Both the position numbers and the translations under genes were made by a program. Of a DNA stretch of 64,000 nucleotides, positions 31,481 to 42,620 are shown piece after piece. Within the stretch, counting starts at the first letter, position 1, and each line of letters starts with the position of its first letter. The notes beneath the pieces were generated by a model. That model was not told the origin of the DNA and searched no databases. It saw only the letters and a list, made by a program, of their open reading frames with translations. Source of the DNA: Prorocentrum cordatum (Eukaryota > Sar > Dinophyceae > Prorocentrales > Prorocentraceae); assembly GCA_963575745.1 (NCBI GenBank), contig CAUYUJ010000348.1, positions 75,001 through 139,000 on the forward strand, written 5' to 3'.

Positions 31481-32215
31481 CGAAAGAATCCCGATCCGAT
31501 CGCCTATCCGTTCTCTCCGCGCGCCTGCATCACTACGTTGTTGAAACGAGAGCGGCTGAGGAAACGTTGCCCCCCCCCTGCGCGGGAGGCGAACAGAGAG
31601 CCAAATAGCGTCCACCAGTCCCTGTGCCTGGGCGGCACTAAGAGATACACTAGCTTACCTGGGAACGAAGGAAGAGTGCACCGAACAATGAAAAATGACG
31701 TCCGAGCTAACGAGCGCCCCGCCCCCCTTGTGGAAAGAGAAGCTGGGCAACACAGACTGAGCGCGTGCAAAGCGCAATACGTTCATACCGTGACGTCGCC
31801 AACATCGCATGAACGCCTGGTGCGGGGACTGTACGGCATGCCAAGCTAAGGATGCTCGGGCAAAGGGTCACCCGAGCGAGGATGGAGGCGCCTTGTGATG
31901 CGAGGGACCGTCTGCTCCTAGATGGAACGGGTGCTGGGCACTTCGCTTGCGCCCGTACGGACATGTTCGAATTTCTGGTTGCGGCCTTGGCGCACGGAGT
32001 GCGCTGGGCGAAAGGAGGACGAGGAGGAGGAGACCAGCGTATGAGAGAAGTTGGTCCTCATCTAAGGCCACCCCGAGGCGGCTGCACGGGGCGGCGGCTG
32101 GGACTGGTTGGGCCCGCCTGTTGCGAGCATCCCGAAATCGCGGCGCGTGTTGGACGAAGGCGGCAACGAGGTCGCGAAAGAGGCGGGCGCGGACAACACG
32201 ACCGACGCTATGAGG

Positions 32216-33000
32216 ACAAGGAGGAGGACGATGACGAGGAGAAGGAGGAGGAGGAGGAGGACGACGACCCAGAGGACGGGGAGAGGGAGAATCTGATGCT
32301 GACGGTGATGATGATGAGGACGAGGAGGAAGAGAAGGAGAAGAAATCTTGCGCGACAAGCCTTTCCACAGCTCGAGGCTCCAAGGAGTCGGATGAGGAGG
32401 AAGAGCATGGCGCATGGGGCAGCGAGAAGGAGGCGTTGCTGGTGAGGAGCAGGAGGAAAAGGAGGAGGAGGAGGCGAATAATAATAAAAAGACGGAGGAG
32501 GAGAAGGAGGAGGAGAAGGAGGGGGAAGAAGAGGAGGAGGTGGAGAAGGAGCAGGAGGAGAAGGGCGCGGCAGCCAGCTCTGGGGCGCCGCCAGTGGGCT
32601 GCAGGAACGGCGCCGCGACTGGCTGCTGCGGCGCCGCCAGGGAGCGGCCGCGGCCGGGGCGCGGCGGCGGCGGACCGGCAGCTGCGCTGGCGGCGAGCTG
32701 CTGCGCGCGGGCAAGCGGGCGCGCGCGGCGCGTCGTCCGTTCTCCCGCGGGGTCCCCGCGGACTCGGGACCCTCTGGGCAGGAGGACAAAGACGAGGACG
32801 AAAAGGAGGAGGGGGCAAAAAGGAGGAGGACGAGGACGAGACGAAGGAGGAGGAGGAGGAGGAGGAGGAGAGGAGGAGGGGGAGGAGGAGGGGGAGGAGG
32901 AGGAGGAGGGGGAGGAGGAGGAGGAGGAGGGAGGGGGAGGAGGAGGAGGAGGGGGGGAGGAGGAGGAAGAGGAGGAGGAGGAGGAAGCGGAGGCCCGCCT
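32216..33000. repeat. (GGA)/(GAGGAGGA) tracts
   Basis: Purine-rich GGA runs at 32216-32340, 32440-32560 and 32790-33000, separated by GC-rich coil-like sequence. Glu/Arg-rich and Leu/Ser-rich frames here are products of the repeat. Confidence 0.9.
32560..32760 (-). other. possible coiled-coil exon between GGA tracts
   Basis: The minus strand reads Ala/Arg-rich helix (RTTRRARPLARAQQLAASAA) between two purine runs. It resembles segments at 42.3, 45.2 and 50.0 kb in composition and setting, but no splice sites are clear. Confidence 0.25.
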
Positions 33001-33160
33001 CGCGCGCGGCCTCCACACTCCCGGCCAGCAGCCGGTCGTCGTCCTCCGGGCCAGCCATGCGCGCCAGGGCCTGGCGCGCAGCCTCCGCGAGCTGGGCGCC
33101 GCGGGCCGCCTGGGCGGCGGGGCGGTCGGGTTCTCTCCTCTAGTTGCAGTGCCGTGTTCT
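33000..33160 (-). other. possible coiled-coil exon
   Basis: The minus strand gives QLAEAARQALARMAGPEDDD followed by RLLAGSVEAAREAGLRF, an amphipathic helix bordering the GGA run. Coding is inferred from sequence character only. Confidence 0.3.
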
Positions 33161-33175
33161 TCAAGGGCTCCTAAG

Positions 33176-33204
33176 TTCGCGCTTCGCGCTGCGCGAAGCG
33201 CGAA
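33176..33204. repeat. perfect 13-bp hairpin
   Basis: Arms TTCGCGCTTCGCG and CGCGAAGCGCGAA around CTG. The half GCGAAGCGCGAATAACTTCGCGC is repeated about 90 bp downstream (33286-33308). Confidence 0.8.
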
Positions 33205-33309
33205 TAACTTCGCGCTCTCGCGCCGCCCCCCAAGGGGGAGAAGAGGAGGACGAGGAGGAGGGGGAGGAGGAAGGAGGACGGCGAAGCGCGAAGCGCGAAT
33301 AACTTCGCG

Positions 33310-33966
33310 CCCTCCTGGGAGCCCTTGGTTCTTCTGAAGCTCGGAACCCACTATCGCTTGTCGACGTTCGTTCGCTCGTCGCCCCCCCGGGCCCCCCTGC
33401 CTCTTCCTCCTCAAGGTGGCCGCGATGGCCCCAGGGGAACACCCGGCAGGCCCCACGAACCCCTCCCCTCCTCACCCCGCCTCGCCTGGCCATCGCCCTC
33501 CCTCAGAGACGGGCCAGAGCATGCGTGCCACATGTTTTGTCCTGACACGGCAACCAAGACGGTCTCGCGGCTCGCGCTGCGCCACAAAACGTGACGGAAG
33601 GTTGTCGTTTACGTTTGGCCTTCGGGGGCCCTCGCCACGCCAGGCCTCGGGACCGTCAGAAAAGGACTGTGGATGGAAAGCAGCTCCAAAGGAATGGGGC
33701 GAAACCAAAACTTGAAAAACAAATCGTTGGGGCCATATGGATGGAAACCTATGTGCACCGTGAAAACGGAAATGACGCCGGCAAAACTTTGGCTGAGACA
33801 TGCCAAACTTGTAGGGGAAACCTTTCAATGGCCAGTGACAGCTCAGGTGCGACGCCAAAGTTGGGCGTGTGGCTGCAGACGCAATCCAAGTGAAGGCCGA
33901 TAGAGAAGCGGGGCATCCACATCTTGTCCGTACACACACAACACACACACACACACGCACTCAGTT
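33310..33966. other. no gene supported
   Basis: Contains a fragment also seen near 41.0 kb (CAGGCCTCGGGACCGTCA) and a lower-GC stretch at 33670-33890. Ends in a (CA)n run at 33932-33958. Confidence 0.4.
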
Positions 33967-35038
33967 TATCCCACCAGCCCTTTGAACTAAAGTGGTCTAG
34001 CGGTATCATCCTTTCCTCTTCCAAAAACCCTCTTCACTTCGGGAAGAGGTACACTCCCCCTCCCCTGCCTGAGGTTTTTGGTGGGGCGGGCCGCGATCGA
34101 TCAGAGCGTCCAAAATGGCCAAAGATGGTTCCAAGAGAGCCTGCGATGCTCCAAGGTGGCTTCCAAGGCTGCTCAAGACAGCCGAAGATAGTTCAAGATA
34201 GCTTCCGACATGGCTCCAAGAGACCCGACGAGGGCCAAAGACGGTTTCAGGCCCTCGCGAACCACCCATTCAGGACCCGAGAGGCCCGAATGCTTCTAAC
34301 ACCTGAGGGAAAACAATGAGTTGTGCCGTCTCGCCTTTTCGCTCCCGATGCACTTTGTAAGCCTCGTGATTACCCAAGATGGCCCAATAGAGACCAACGT
34401 GGGGCCCATGAGGCCCCCAACATTGCCCCAAGAGCGCCCAAGATCGACCCAAGAGCGTCCACACCCAAGACCGCTTCAAGAGGCAATTTTGATGGCCCAG
34501 AGGGGAGAGGGGGTAAATTGGGGACCCCCCCCCCTTTTGATCGATGGCGTCCAAGATGGCCCCAAGAGGCCCTCCAGGGCAACCAAGGGATCCCCAAGAG
34601 GGCTCCAGGATGGCCCTAAGACCCCCCAAAACGAACTCCAAGAGGACCCCGAGATCCCCCAAGAGCGTCTCAAGAGAGCTCCAAGAGGCGATGTTAAGAT
34701 ATCTGTCCCAGTACTCGTTGTCCTCCTCCTCCTCATCCTCCTCTTCCTCGTGCTTGCGCTCATCGTTTTCCTTTGACGTTGCCTCCACTTCCTCGTCGTC
34801 GTGTTAGTCGTCGTCGTCCTCCTCCTCCTCCTCCTCCTCCTCTTCACCTCCTCGTCCTCTTCTCGCCCCCATGCGGGCCCCAGGCAGATGATGGCCCGAA
34901 GAGGCCCTCCAAGGCCACCCCCTTGCTCCCAAAGATCTATCTGTTCACCATGGCTGCCCGCTTTATTTCACTAAGTAAATGTGTCTCGTCGTCCCTTTCC
35001 CGTCATGGATAGGGGTTTCTGGATGGTCTGGTGGGGAT
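33967..35038. mobile_element. TIR-1 inverted-repeat element, copy 3
   Basis: Left end TATCCCACCAGCCC and right end GGTCTGGTGGGGATA (one mismatch). Interior order matches copies 1 and 2: pyrimidine block, CCAAGATGGCC/CCAAGAGG variants, CTC-rich segment. More diverged than copies 1 and 2. Confidence 0.7.
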
Positions 35039-36900
35039 ACGCCTGTGTGAAGAATAGCATCCCCTCTATCCCACACACTCTCTCTGTCTATATCTCTCTA
35101 TATATACAGAGATATGCACATTATGTATGCAAATATGTGTATACACAAGCGGCACGTGCGCGCCCAGGCTCGTATACACTGAATTGCAGCACGTAAGCAT
35201 TGCAAAACATGGTCCTTAAGAGGAATCCGAAGCCGGATCCGAGAAGGATGAGGAGAAAGATGGATAAGCAGAGCAGTCAGGAGAGAAGGATAGTGAAGAT
35301 TGTAAGTGAGCTCTTAGGAACGAGGTGCAGCAATGGGATTCAAGTCGAGCGCATGTGGGGTTGTTACACCCTGCGATGTGTGTGTGTGTGGCGCAGCAGG
35401 GTGTTCCACACCTTGCGATTGCAGTTGGAGAAAGCTCCGAAACCACTTTTTGGATGGCCCACAACCCAGGCACGATGGCGGGGATGGGCCGAAGGCCACT
35501 CGATATATCGCGTTCTTTCGCTCTCTCTCTCTCTCTACATGTATATTCGGTATATATATATATATAGCTCTCTCTTTCTCTCTCCTTCTCGCATGATGCG
35601 TGTATATGTTCGTATTCATGCATATGCATATGGATATGTGCATCTTTGCGCCCATACATGTATGATGAGGCATGTGCAAGAATACAGGTGGTTGCCTACC
35701 TCCGTCACCTTCCTGTCTGCTGTCGAAGCAGGCTCGGCCATGGCCCGCTCTGCCTGCTATCGCCTGCCGTCGTAGCAGTAGTGCCGAGGGGCCCCGCTCC
35801 CCTGGTCCTGGCAATATCGTTGGCTCGCCACTTTCAATCGCTTGCCCCGCCGCCCAGATAGATTGAGATCCCCGCTGTCCTCGCTTGTTCGCCACTAGCC
35901 CCGATCGGCCGTTTTATTTTGTTTGAGGTGGGATCGCAACCACAAAGCTTCACCCGACTCGGCCTCAACCGCTGTGCGAATCAACAAGTCGCCAGGCAAA
36001 TCGAGAACACCACACGAGCCGACCTGCGTGCGATATGCAAGCATATGCGCTGAACCGTGGCCTGAAGGATGAGCGAGCGTGCCGCATGCGAAACGAGAGG
36101 AAAGAGCGAGAAGGAGGTAGCGCCAGGGAGGGAAAGAGGGAGAAAGAAGCGAGATGCCTAATGCGGCCGAATGGCGGCTGGCACTAAACACGAGCTGTAC
36201 CAGCACCTGGGCACGCACGAAGCGGGAAACAACACAAACTCCACAAGCCGCTCCGGCATGGCGGGCAGGGCGGGCGAAAGCCGAGGGCTCGCAACAGCTA
36301 CACTCCTCAGCCTCACGGTGGGGCGCACTGAACTGCTTGTCGGAGCGGAAGAAGCTAGCCCCCACCAGCCGTGATGCCATGGCTCGTTCAGGATCCCGCT
36401 CACTCTGCCTGGCTGGGGGCGCGTGGCCGAAGGTGGGAGCAGGGTGACTCGAGACAGCGGCAGCTCAAAACGGGTCCTTGGACCCCTGCCGAGGTCCAAA
36501 CTGCGAGGCGTGGATTTATCGATACCCATCGCCTGAGAACCGACGTCCTGGTGCCCCAGCGGGCGGTGGATATGGATGTGGTTTGGCCCCCGGGGGCCCG
36601 AATATACCCTTCTCCACCGCCGGTGGAGATCCGCACGGATCGATCCCCCAGGCGGTGGTTATGGATAAATCCCTGCCTCGGACAAACGCACCAAGTTCCC
36701 GAGTCGCGTTTGGCCGTGGCGACGAGCGACCCCGCCCCCCGAAAGTCCAACTACCGGTGTCTCAGCTGGCCCTCCACCTAGAGAAAGGGCCGACGTGGAG
36801 CGGGGGAGCGCCCGGCCCCACACTTCCGTGTTCTTTTCCGCCGAGAGGCGGGCGGCACCGACGGCTCTCGTCCTGCTGCCCGCGCGCCTGTGCTGCTCTG
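35039..36900. other. no gene supported; TA and CT microsatellites
   Basis: (TC)n/(TA)n at 35080-35130 and 35515-35590. A non-repetitive plus-strand frame at 35200-35490 is basic but unrecognised. 35660-36900 holds GC-rich DNA with short palindromic fragments (GCGGTGGAT...CCACCGCC) also found near 39.9-40.1 kb. Confidence 0.4.
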
Positions 36901-36945
36901 CCGCGGCAGGTGCTCCGTGCTCCGTGGGGAGCTCGGGGCGCCTCC

Positions 36946-37500
36946 TCCTCCTCCTCCTCCTCCTCCTCTCCTCTTCTCCTCTTCCTCCTCCTCCTCCTCC
37001 TCCCTTCTCCCCTCCTCCTCCTCCTCCTCCTCGTTCTCCCCCTCCTCCTCCTCCTCCTCCTCCTCCTCCTCCTCCTCCTCCTCCTCCTCCGCCGCGTCCG
37101 CTTCCGCCTCCGCCTCCGCCTTCTCTCCCTCTCCTCTCCCCTGGCGCGCGCGCCCACCTTTTCCTGGCGGCCGAGAGGCGAGCGGGACCGAGGGGGTCTC
37201 TTCCTGCCGCGCGCGCTCGCGGGGCCGACGGCTGAGCCCTCGCCTCGCGCGGGAGTGCGCTCGCAGTCCCAGAGGCGCCCGGCAGGCGGAGGCCCCCCCT
37301 GCGGGCCTCGCGCCAGGTCTGGCGCCGCGCGGCGAGGGGGGCGGCCACTCAGAGTGGGCGGTGGGGGAGGGGGAGGGGGAGGGGGAGGAGGAGGGGGAGG
37401 GGGAGGAGGGGAGAGGAGGAGGAGAGAGGAGGAGGAGGAGAGGAGGAGGGGGGAGGAGGAGGAGGGGGAGGAGGGGAGGAGGAGGAGGAGGACAAGAGGG
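36946..37500. repeat. (CTC)n tract 36946-37090 and (GGA)n tract 37365-37500
   Basis: The pyrimidine run and, 280 bp later, a purine run on the same strand could pair. The GC-rich stretch between them reads on the minus strand as Arg/Ala-rich protein (PLAARRQTWREARRGG), of uncertain status. Confidence 0.85.
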
Positions 37501-37620
37501 GGCGATGGCGCTCCGAATGACCTTCCCGAACCGACGCAGTCAGAGCGGAAATGGCCTGAAACAATAAACTCTGTACCTGGGGGCATGGGGTCGGCTACGC
37601 GCAGTGATTGGCCTGGGGAA

Positions 37621-37742
37621 AGGTGACCTTTGGTGCGCGGCTTTTGGGGGGCCGCGGTAGGGGCCAAACACAAGCGCGCAAGACGCCACTGTTGCCTCGG
37701 GCGATCGGAGGACCCCAGTGGGCCCGCACCGAAGGTCACTCC
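37621..37742. mobile_element. TIR-3 small inverted-repeat element, copy 1
   Basis: Left GGTGACCTTTGGTGCG and right CGCACCGAAGGTCACTCC are inverted copies with one mismatch. 122 bp with no coding capacity. Relatives at 60561-60701 and, left half only, at 50524. Confidence 0.65.
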
Positions 37743-37869
37743 GGCGAGTCGATAGGAATGCCGCGTACGCGACGCTCCCGAAATAACCCCTGGGACTCAG
37801 TCGGGGCTCTCGGGGAGCTCAGGAGGACTTCATGTGGGCGGCTTCCCCTGAAAAGCGCGGGGTAACTCG

Positions 37870-38010
37870 CCGGACGTGAATTCCCTGTGCATGTTTCGGC
37901 TTCGTGCGAATTTGTTCTTTGCAAGATGATCCAGGATGCTCCCTGATGGTCCTCGCCGAGATAGAAGCGCACACGTCCGAGCGATGCCAAAGTGAAACCC
38001 AGGCCCCCGG
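37870..38010. repeat. dispersed repeat, relative of 2970-3115
   Basis: Ordered blocks CTGTGCATGTTTCGGCTTCGTG, GATGCTCC, CTCGCCGAGA and CGAGCGATGCCAA are shared with the earlier locus. Confidence 0.6.
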
Positions 38011-38084
38011 CCTGGTTGGGGCGGTGCTGCACTCCTCCGTGAGGCCTCTACGTATGAGGTGCCCGCCCTCCTCCTGCTTTGCCG

Positions 38085-38282
38085 CCGCCTCCTCCTCCTC
38101 CTCCTCCTCCTCCTCCTCCTCCTCCTCCTCCTCCTCCTCCTCCTCCCCCTCCTCCTCCTCCTCCTCCTCCTCCTCCTCCTCCTCCTCCTGCTTCTCCTCC
38201 TCCTCCTGCTTCTCCTCCTCCTCCTCATCCTCCTCCTCAGGAGGAGGATGAGGAGGAGGAGGAGGAGGAGAAGGAGGAAGAT
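38085..38282. repeat. (CTC)n run meeting (GGA)n: triplet-repeat palindrome
   Basis: CTC repeats from 38090 turn into GGA repeats at 38240, giving an inverted repeat CCTCATCCTCCTCCT-CA-GGAGGAGGATGAGG at the centre. Confidence 0.85.
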
Positions 38283-38351
38283 TAGCCCCTAACGTTCACA
38301 GCGTATACAATAGCCCCGTCGATGCCGATGACGACGGTGATGAGTATGCGT

Positions 38352-38549
38352 GGGAGGGAACGACACGGGGGGACCGGCTCAGAGGGAGTCGGCGATTTAT
38401 CGGCGATGAGCCCCCGACAACGAACCTGAACGTTCCTAGGCGGGGCGAGCTATCAGGCCCATGTCCGTGATTCATGGGCGATTGGGGGTCGATGCATCTC
38501 CCCCCCCACCCAAGCCGATCTCCCCCGCCCCTTCCCCAACGTTGCCCCT
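38352..38549. mobile_element. TIR-2 element, diverged copy 1
   Basis: Right end AACGTTGCCCC and interior GGCGATTTATCGGCGAT...GGGCGATTGGGGGTCGATGCATC match the copy at 39172-39374. The left end is degraded, so its limit is approximate. Confidence 0.5.
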
Positions 38550-38639
38550 GAGGCAGGGGGGGGCTTCTCTGAAGGGATCGGCCCCCTCTTGGGGGCGTCT
38601 GGGATACTGCTGTTCGAATTCTTTCTTTGTAAAGGTCGT

Positions 38640-38705
38640 TACCCAGGGACACACACACACACACACACACTGGAGGGCGTGTATTTTCGGGGGGGGGGGG
38701 GGGCA
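38640..38705. repeat. (CA)n and poly-G tract
   Basis: ACACACAC run followed 30 bp later by about 14 G. Confidence 0.9.
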
Positions 38706-38989
38706 GGAGGGCCTATCTCGGGAGCGGGGCGCCCTCATGCAGCAGGCCGCGCTACTGGACCCCCTCCCCTCCTGAGCTGCTCGCGGGCAGCGGCGGTAAG
38801 GCCCTCCAGAGCGAACGCGGCTCTACATTCCCAGAGTCCCTCACGTCAAGGAAACATCACCACGGAAGGCTTATCTCGCCCACCCCGAGACCGTCCAAAA
38901 CAGCTCAGGATGGAAAGCCGGTCCTGGGGCATGGGTCGAGACCTCAGGGGGTGCACGTTGCAAAAGAAATCACCATGGCGGGGGGCTGG

Positions 38990-39130
38990 GCCTCTGCTCC
39001 TGGCAAGTACTGGAGGAACTGGACAGGGCAGCCGCCTCGTCCTGGTGTTGCCGCCAGCGCCGCTGCTCTTCTTGAGCGGCGCAGCTGCGCTGCAGCGCCA
39101 GAACAAGGACAGCCGAAAAACAGGCCACCG
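38990..39130 (-). other. possible coiled-coil exon
   Basis: The minus strand reads ALQRSCAAQEEQRRWRQHQD with helix periodicity. Short and without clear splice signals. Confidence 0.2.
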
Positions 39131-39171
39131 TGGCATGGCTGACAGCCAGACCTTCCAATCATAGGGAGTGA

Positions 39172-39374
39172 GGGGCAACGATAAGGGAGGACTGGCATAG
39201 GGGGGGAATGCACCTGGAATCGGCGATACATCGCCGATAGATCGGCGATAGGACCCCGGCAGTGAATCCGCACCTTGCTGTGAAGGTTGGGGCTATCGGG
39301 CCCCCATCGGCGATCAATGGGCGATTGGGGGTCGATGCATCCCCCCCATGGCTATCCCCCCTATCGTTGCCCCC
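39172..39374. mobile_element. TIR-2 small inverted-repeat element, copy 2
   Basis: Left GGGGCAACGATAAGGGAGGA and right CCCCTATCGTTGCCCCC are inverted. 203 bp, with internal hairpins CGGCGATACATCGCCG and GATCGGCGATAG. No coding capacity. Confidence 0.7.
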
Positions 39375-40490
39375 GAGGGAGGGGCGTGAAGGGCGGTTGT
39401 TGGACAGAATCCTGCACCACCCGCGCGACTGAGGCGCCGGCGCAAACTTCATCGCGCCACCCTGCCCCCGAATCAATGTCGGTTGGCATCGCCAGCGGGG
39501 CGCAGGATTTCGGCCAGCCGACAAATCGACACATCGCGGCGTAGCCCGCCAGTACAGTGGAGGCCAGTCCACACGAAACCTTCCACAAGAAGCCCAACCC
39601 TGAGACCCCAGGACTTCCATTGATTTTTGGTGTGGGAACGTCACGCTTTCCATGGCATGGGTCTCCACTGTACTCACTGTGGAACGTGGGGGCGTTCACA
39701 AAGAAACATCAGAACATGTTGCAGGATGTTGTCTATCAACAGGAGGACACCCTGGAAGTGACGAAGCCGGAGGCCGAATCTCAGTCGTCGCCCTGCTTCG
39801 GGCCGCCCTGTGCGGGGGCTGCGCCGCGGCTGCGCGCCTCGGGATGCGGCCCGCGTTGCGACTGCGGCTGCGGCTCGGCCTCCCGACCGGCGCCACGCGC
39901 GGCCGGCGGCGCCTGGCTCCGCTGGCGGCCTGTGCGAGGCGGGGATGCACGGTATCCACATCCACCGCCTGTGGAACCGACGTTCTGGGACCCTAGCGGG
40001 CGGTGGATCTGGACATACCTGGGCCCCAGAGGGCCGAATATGTCCGTATCCACCGCCTCCCTGGAGGGGCAGCAGGGGCACGAAACCTGAGAAACAGTAG
40101 GGTACTCCGATACCCTCCTCGCTCTGGGTGGGAGGGGCACGAAACCTGATGAATAATATGGTGCTCCGATACCCTCCTGCCTCTGGCGGGGACTCCGAAA
40201 ATCGATCCCCTAGGCGGTCGAGATGTACAAATCCCTGCCTCCCAGACCCCCGACGTCATCTTTTTTTCATAACGTCGACCCCCAGAGGTCTGGACCCCTT
40301 CCCCAAGACTGGTTTCTTATCCTGCGTAGTTTTTTTGACAGCCCCGAGGCCTGGTAATTAGGGCCCCCCCGAGGCCGAAAGTAGCGAATAGGCAAGCCGT
40401 CGTAACTCTTTCATGCCTCGGGGGGCACCCACGAGTCATCCCGGGGCCCCGTAGGGGCCCCCGGAGGCCGAGAGTAGCGAAAAACCTCTC
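39375..40490. other. no gene supported; paired inverted fragments
   Basis: Contains GTATCCACATCCACCGCC / GGCGGTGGAT repeats at 39950-40060, two CACGAAACCTGA-AATA repeats (40078, 40138), and CCCCCGACGTCAT-TTTTTTTC-ATAACGTCGACCCCC at 40246-40282, an imperfect hairpin related to 41039-41080. Confidence 0.45.
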
Positions 40491-40493
40491 GTC

Positions 40494-40578
<85 letters not shown>

Positions 40579-40660
40579 ACGACGACGACGGACGACGGAC
40601 GACGGACGACGGACGACGGACGACGGACGACGGACGACGGACGACGGACGACGGACGACT
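40491..40660. repeat. (GAC)n then (GGACGAC)n tract
   Basis: About 75 bp of pure GAC followed by a GACGACG/GACGGAC 7-base repeat. Confidence 0.95.
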
Positions 40661-40839
40661 GGCGGCGCGGCGGCCACGGCCACGGCCACGGCCACGGCCA
40701 CGGCAGGGCTCTCGGCTCGGAGCCTGCTCCTTCCCAGCGCTCCCCGGCCGCCCCCCTCGCTGGCGGCGGGAGCGGCGGCCGAGCGCGCCCGCTGCCGCCG
40801 GACGGCGCGCTCCCCGCGCTCTCGCAGCCGCTCACAGCT

Positions 40840-40930
40840 CCACGCGCGGCTGGCGACGCAGGGGCCCGCTGGTGGCCTGCTCCCTCCGGCGCTCCCTGGC
40901 CTCCTCCTCCTCGGGACGCCAACATGCGCT
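40840..40930 (-). other. possible coiled-coil exon
   Basis: The minus strand reads PEEEEARERRREQATSGPL after CGTCCCGAG. In a neighbouring frame CERLRERGERAVRRQRARS is also helix-like, so the frame is ambiguous. Confidence 0.25.
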
Positions 40931-41400
40931 GACCCCATCGAGCCATGAAACGCATCGCGACGAGAGGCCTCTCGCTACTTCAGGCCTCCGAGGGCCCTCA
41001 CCCGGCCTCGGGACCGTCAAAAAACTGCCCAGGCAGACCTCGGGGGGTCGACGTCATGACAAAATCATGACGTCGGGGGTCTGGGAGGGCTGTCATAGTT
41101 GCGACGGTTGGCCCAAGAAGATGCGTTCCAGAACTTCCGGAGCGTCTGGCGGCCCTCGCTTCTGCAGCCCATGCGTGACATTGGGAGGCCCTGGAGAGCG
41201 GGGCGGTCTGGAAACGCATCCTTACCGTGACTTCCTCCTTGACCCTGGGGAACATGGGAAATCAGACACGTCTGGGGAATCTAGGAACACATCATTTTGA
41301 TCTGAAGCCCGTCCTCCGCCCAGGGGCTGGAGGCAAAAACGCTCGGGGACTGAGAGGATGACACGAGGAGGCGGCGAGGGCGGAGAAGGAGGAACGCACC

Positions 41401-41618
41401 ATTACGGTCGGGAACCCTTACTTAGCGTGTCGCCACAGCGGCCCCGACCACACGCCATGCCTTGCGAAATGATCGCGTGTCGCTCCGCTCCGCGGGCCGG
41501 GAGGCTCGGCAAGGCAACCGCTGGGGCCCAGGGAAGCGGACGGCGTGTCGCGCCGAAGCGCAGTGGGCCAGAACCGGCGGAGCGACTCGCTAATTATCCA
41601 AAAGATCCCTACCGTATT
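41401..41618. mobile_element. TIR-4 small inverted-repeat element, copy 1
   Basis: Left ATTACGGTCGGGA...CTTAGCGTGTCGC and right GCGACTCGCTAA...TCCCTACCGTATT are inverted over about 34 bp. The core (GTGTCGCCACAGCGGCCC-GACCACACG) is shared with 44471-44614. Confidence 0.7.
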
Positions 41619-41664
41619 GCGATGTCTCCTTCCCTGAGATCCGACGCGCGAGACATCCTTGAAA

Positions 41665-41775
41665 AATCACGACTGGGGCCCCAGCCCCCACCCTTCCGCG
41701 CCATTTTTCGAGCCAGAGCGATCTGTGCGGGCTCTGGGGCCCGAAACCGAGCGAAAACGCCCGTCGTGAAAGAAA
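41665..41775. repeat. dispersed repeat shared with 43565-43690
   Basis: Shared blocks: AATCACGAC, CGCGCCAT-TTTCGAGCCAGA, GGCCCGAAACC and CGAAAACGCC. DNA at 41776-42250 shows no supported gene, only AGAAGG/TTCTGAGAAG repeats. Confidence 0.6.
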
Positions 41776-42255
41776 GCGCGGCGCCAACGCATCACGCTCG
41801 TCCTCCACGCTGAGTGTATCCTTACCACGACTTTTTGCCCCATCTGGTTCGGCGGCGAGCGAGGGGGAAAAGTGAGAAGGGGCGGGCCTTCTCAGAAAGC
41901 TCGGAAGTCCCCGGGCATTCTGAAAAGTGTTCTGAGCCTTCCTGGAAGACGCCAACAACTTCTCGGAGGGCGCGGGGGCTTCTGAGAAGTCCCACCGCCT
42001 TCTGAGAAGGTCTTCTCCTTCTCACCTACCACCCTGGGCGCGCCGCCGAATATCGGTCAAAATGGTTCCCCGGACCCCTCCCGGGGTCCATCCGACACGG
42101 CTTTTCACCCCGGATCGAGCTTCGGGGGTCCCGGGACCCGACAACGGCCCCCAGAGGCCGAAAACCGAAAACTACGAGAAACCTTCTGGAAGTTCGAACC
42201 TCGGAGTTCGAACCTCGCAGTTCCGCCCCCCCCGTCGCTCGCCGCCGACTGGCTC

Positions 42256-42366
42256 CTGGCGCTGGGCGAGCGCCCGCCTCTGCTCGCGCTCCTGCTGCAG
42301 CTCCCGCAGCAGCTCGCCGAGGCGCGCTCGCTCCCGAGCGAGCTCCTCGCGGAGGCCGCCCTCTTC
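42256..42366 (-). CDS. putative coiled-coil exon
   Basis: A pyrimidine-rich stretch ending CCCTGCGCAG precedes GAAGAGG on the minus strand, a plausible splice acceptor. The following 37 codons give a charged heptad-like helix (LREELARERARLGELLRE, LQQEREQRRALAQRQ) and end at CGCCAG|GAGCC. Coil character and one-strand codon periodicity support coding. No family can be named. It is bounded downstream (42468-42590) by a CTC run. It might belong to the same minus-strand gene as the segments at 45.2, 50.0, 51.3 and 60-64 kb, but this rests on similarity of style only. Confidence 0.4.
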
Positions 42367-42420
42367 CTGCGCAGGGCGGGAGCGCTGCGCGCAAGAGCGA
42401 CCCTTGATGGGCCTGTTTTC

Positions 42421-42620
42421 CACCACCACCACCACCACCACCACCATAAGTTGGAGGGGCAGGGGGTCCTTCTCCTCCTCCTCCTCCTCGTCCTCCTCCT
42501 CCTCCTCCTCCTCCTCGTCTCCTCCTCCTCCTCCTCCTCCTCCTCCTCCCTCCTCCTCCCTCCTCCTCCTCCTCCTCCTCCTCCTTCCCCCCTCCAACTG
42601 ATGGTGGTGGTGGTGGTGGA
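42421..42620. repeat. CACCAC and (CTC)n tracts, ends inverted
   Basis: CCACCACCACCACCACCATAAGTTGGAGGGG on the left and CCCCTCCAACTGATGGTGGTGGTGGTGG on the right are inverted repeats enclosing the CTC run. Confidence 0.85.

Noticed and set aside
36890-37567. Arg/Gly/Pro-rich proteins around 37 kb
   Set aside because: Dominated by CTC and GGA runs; only a short stretch between them might be coding and it lacks splice signals.
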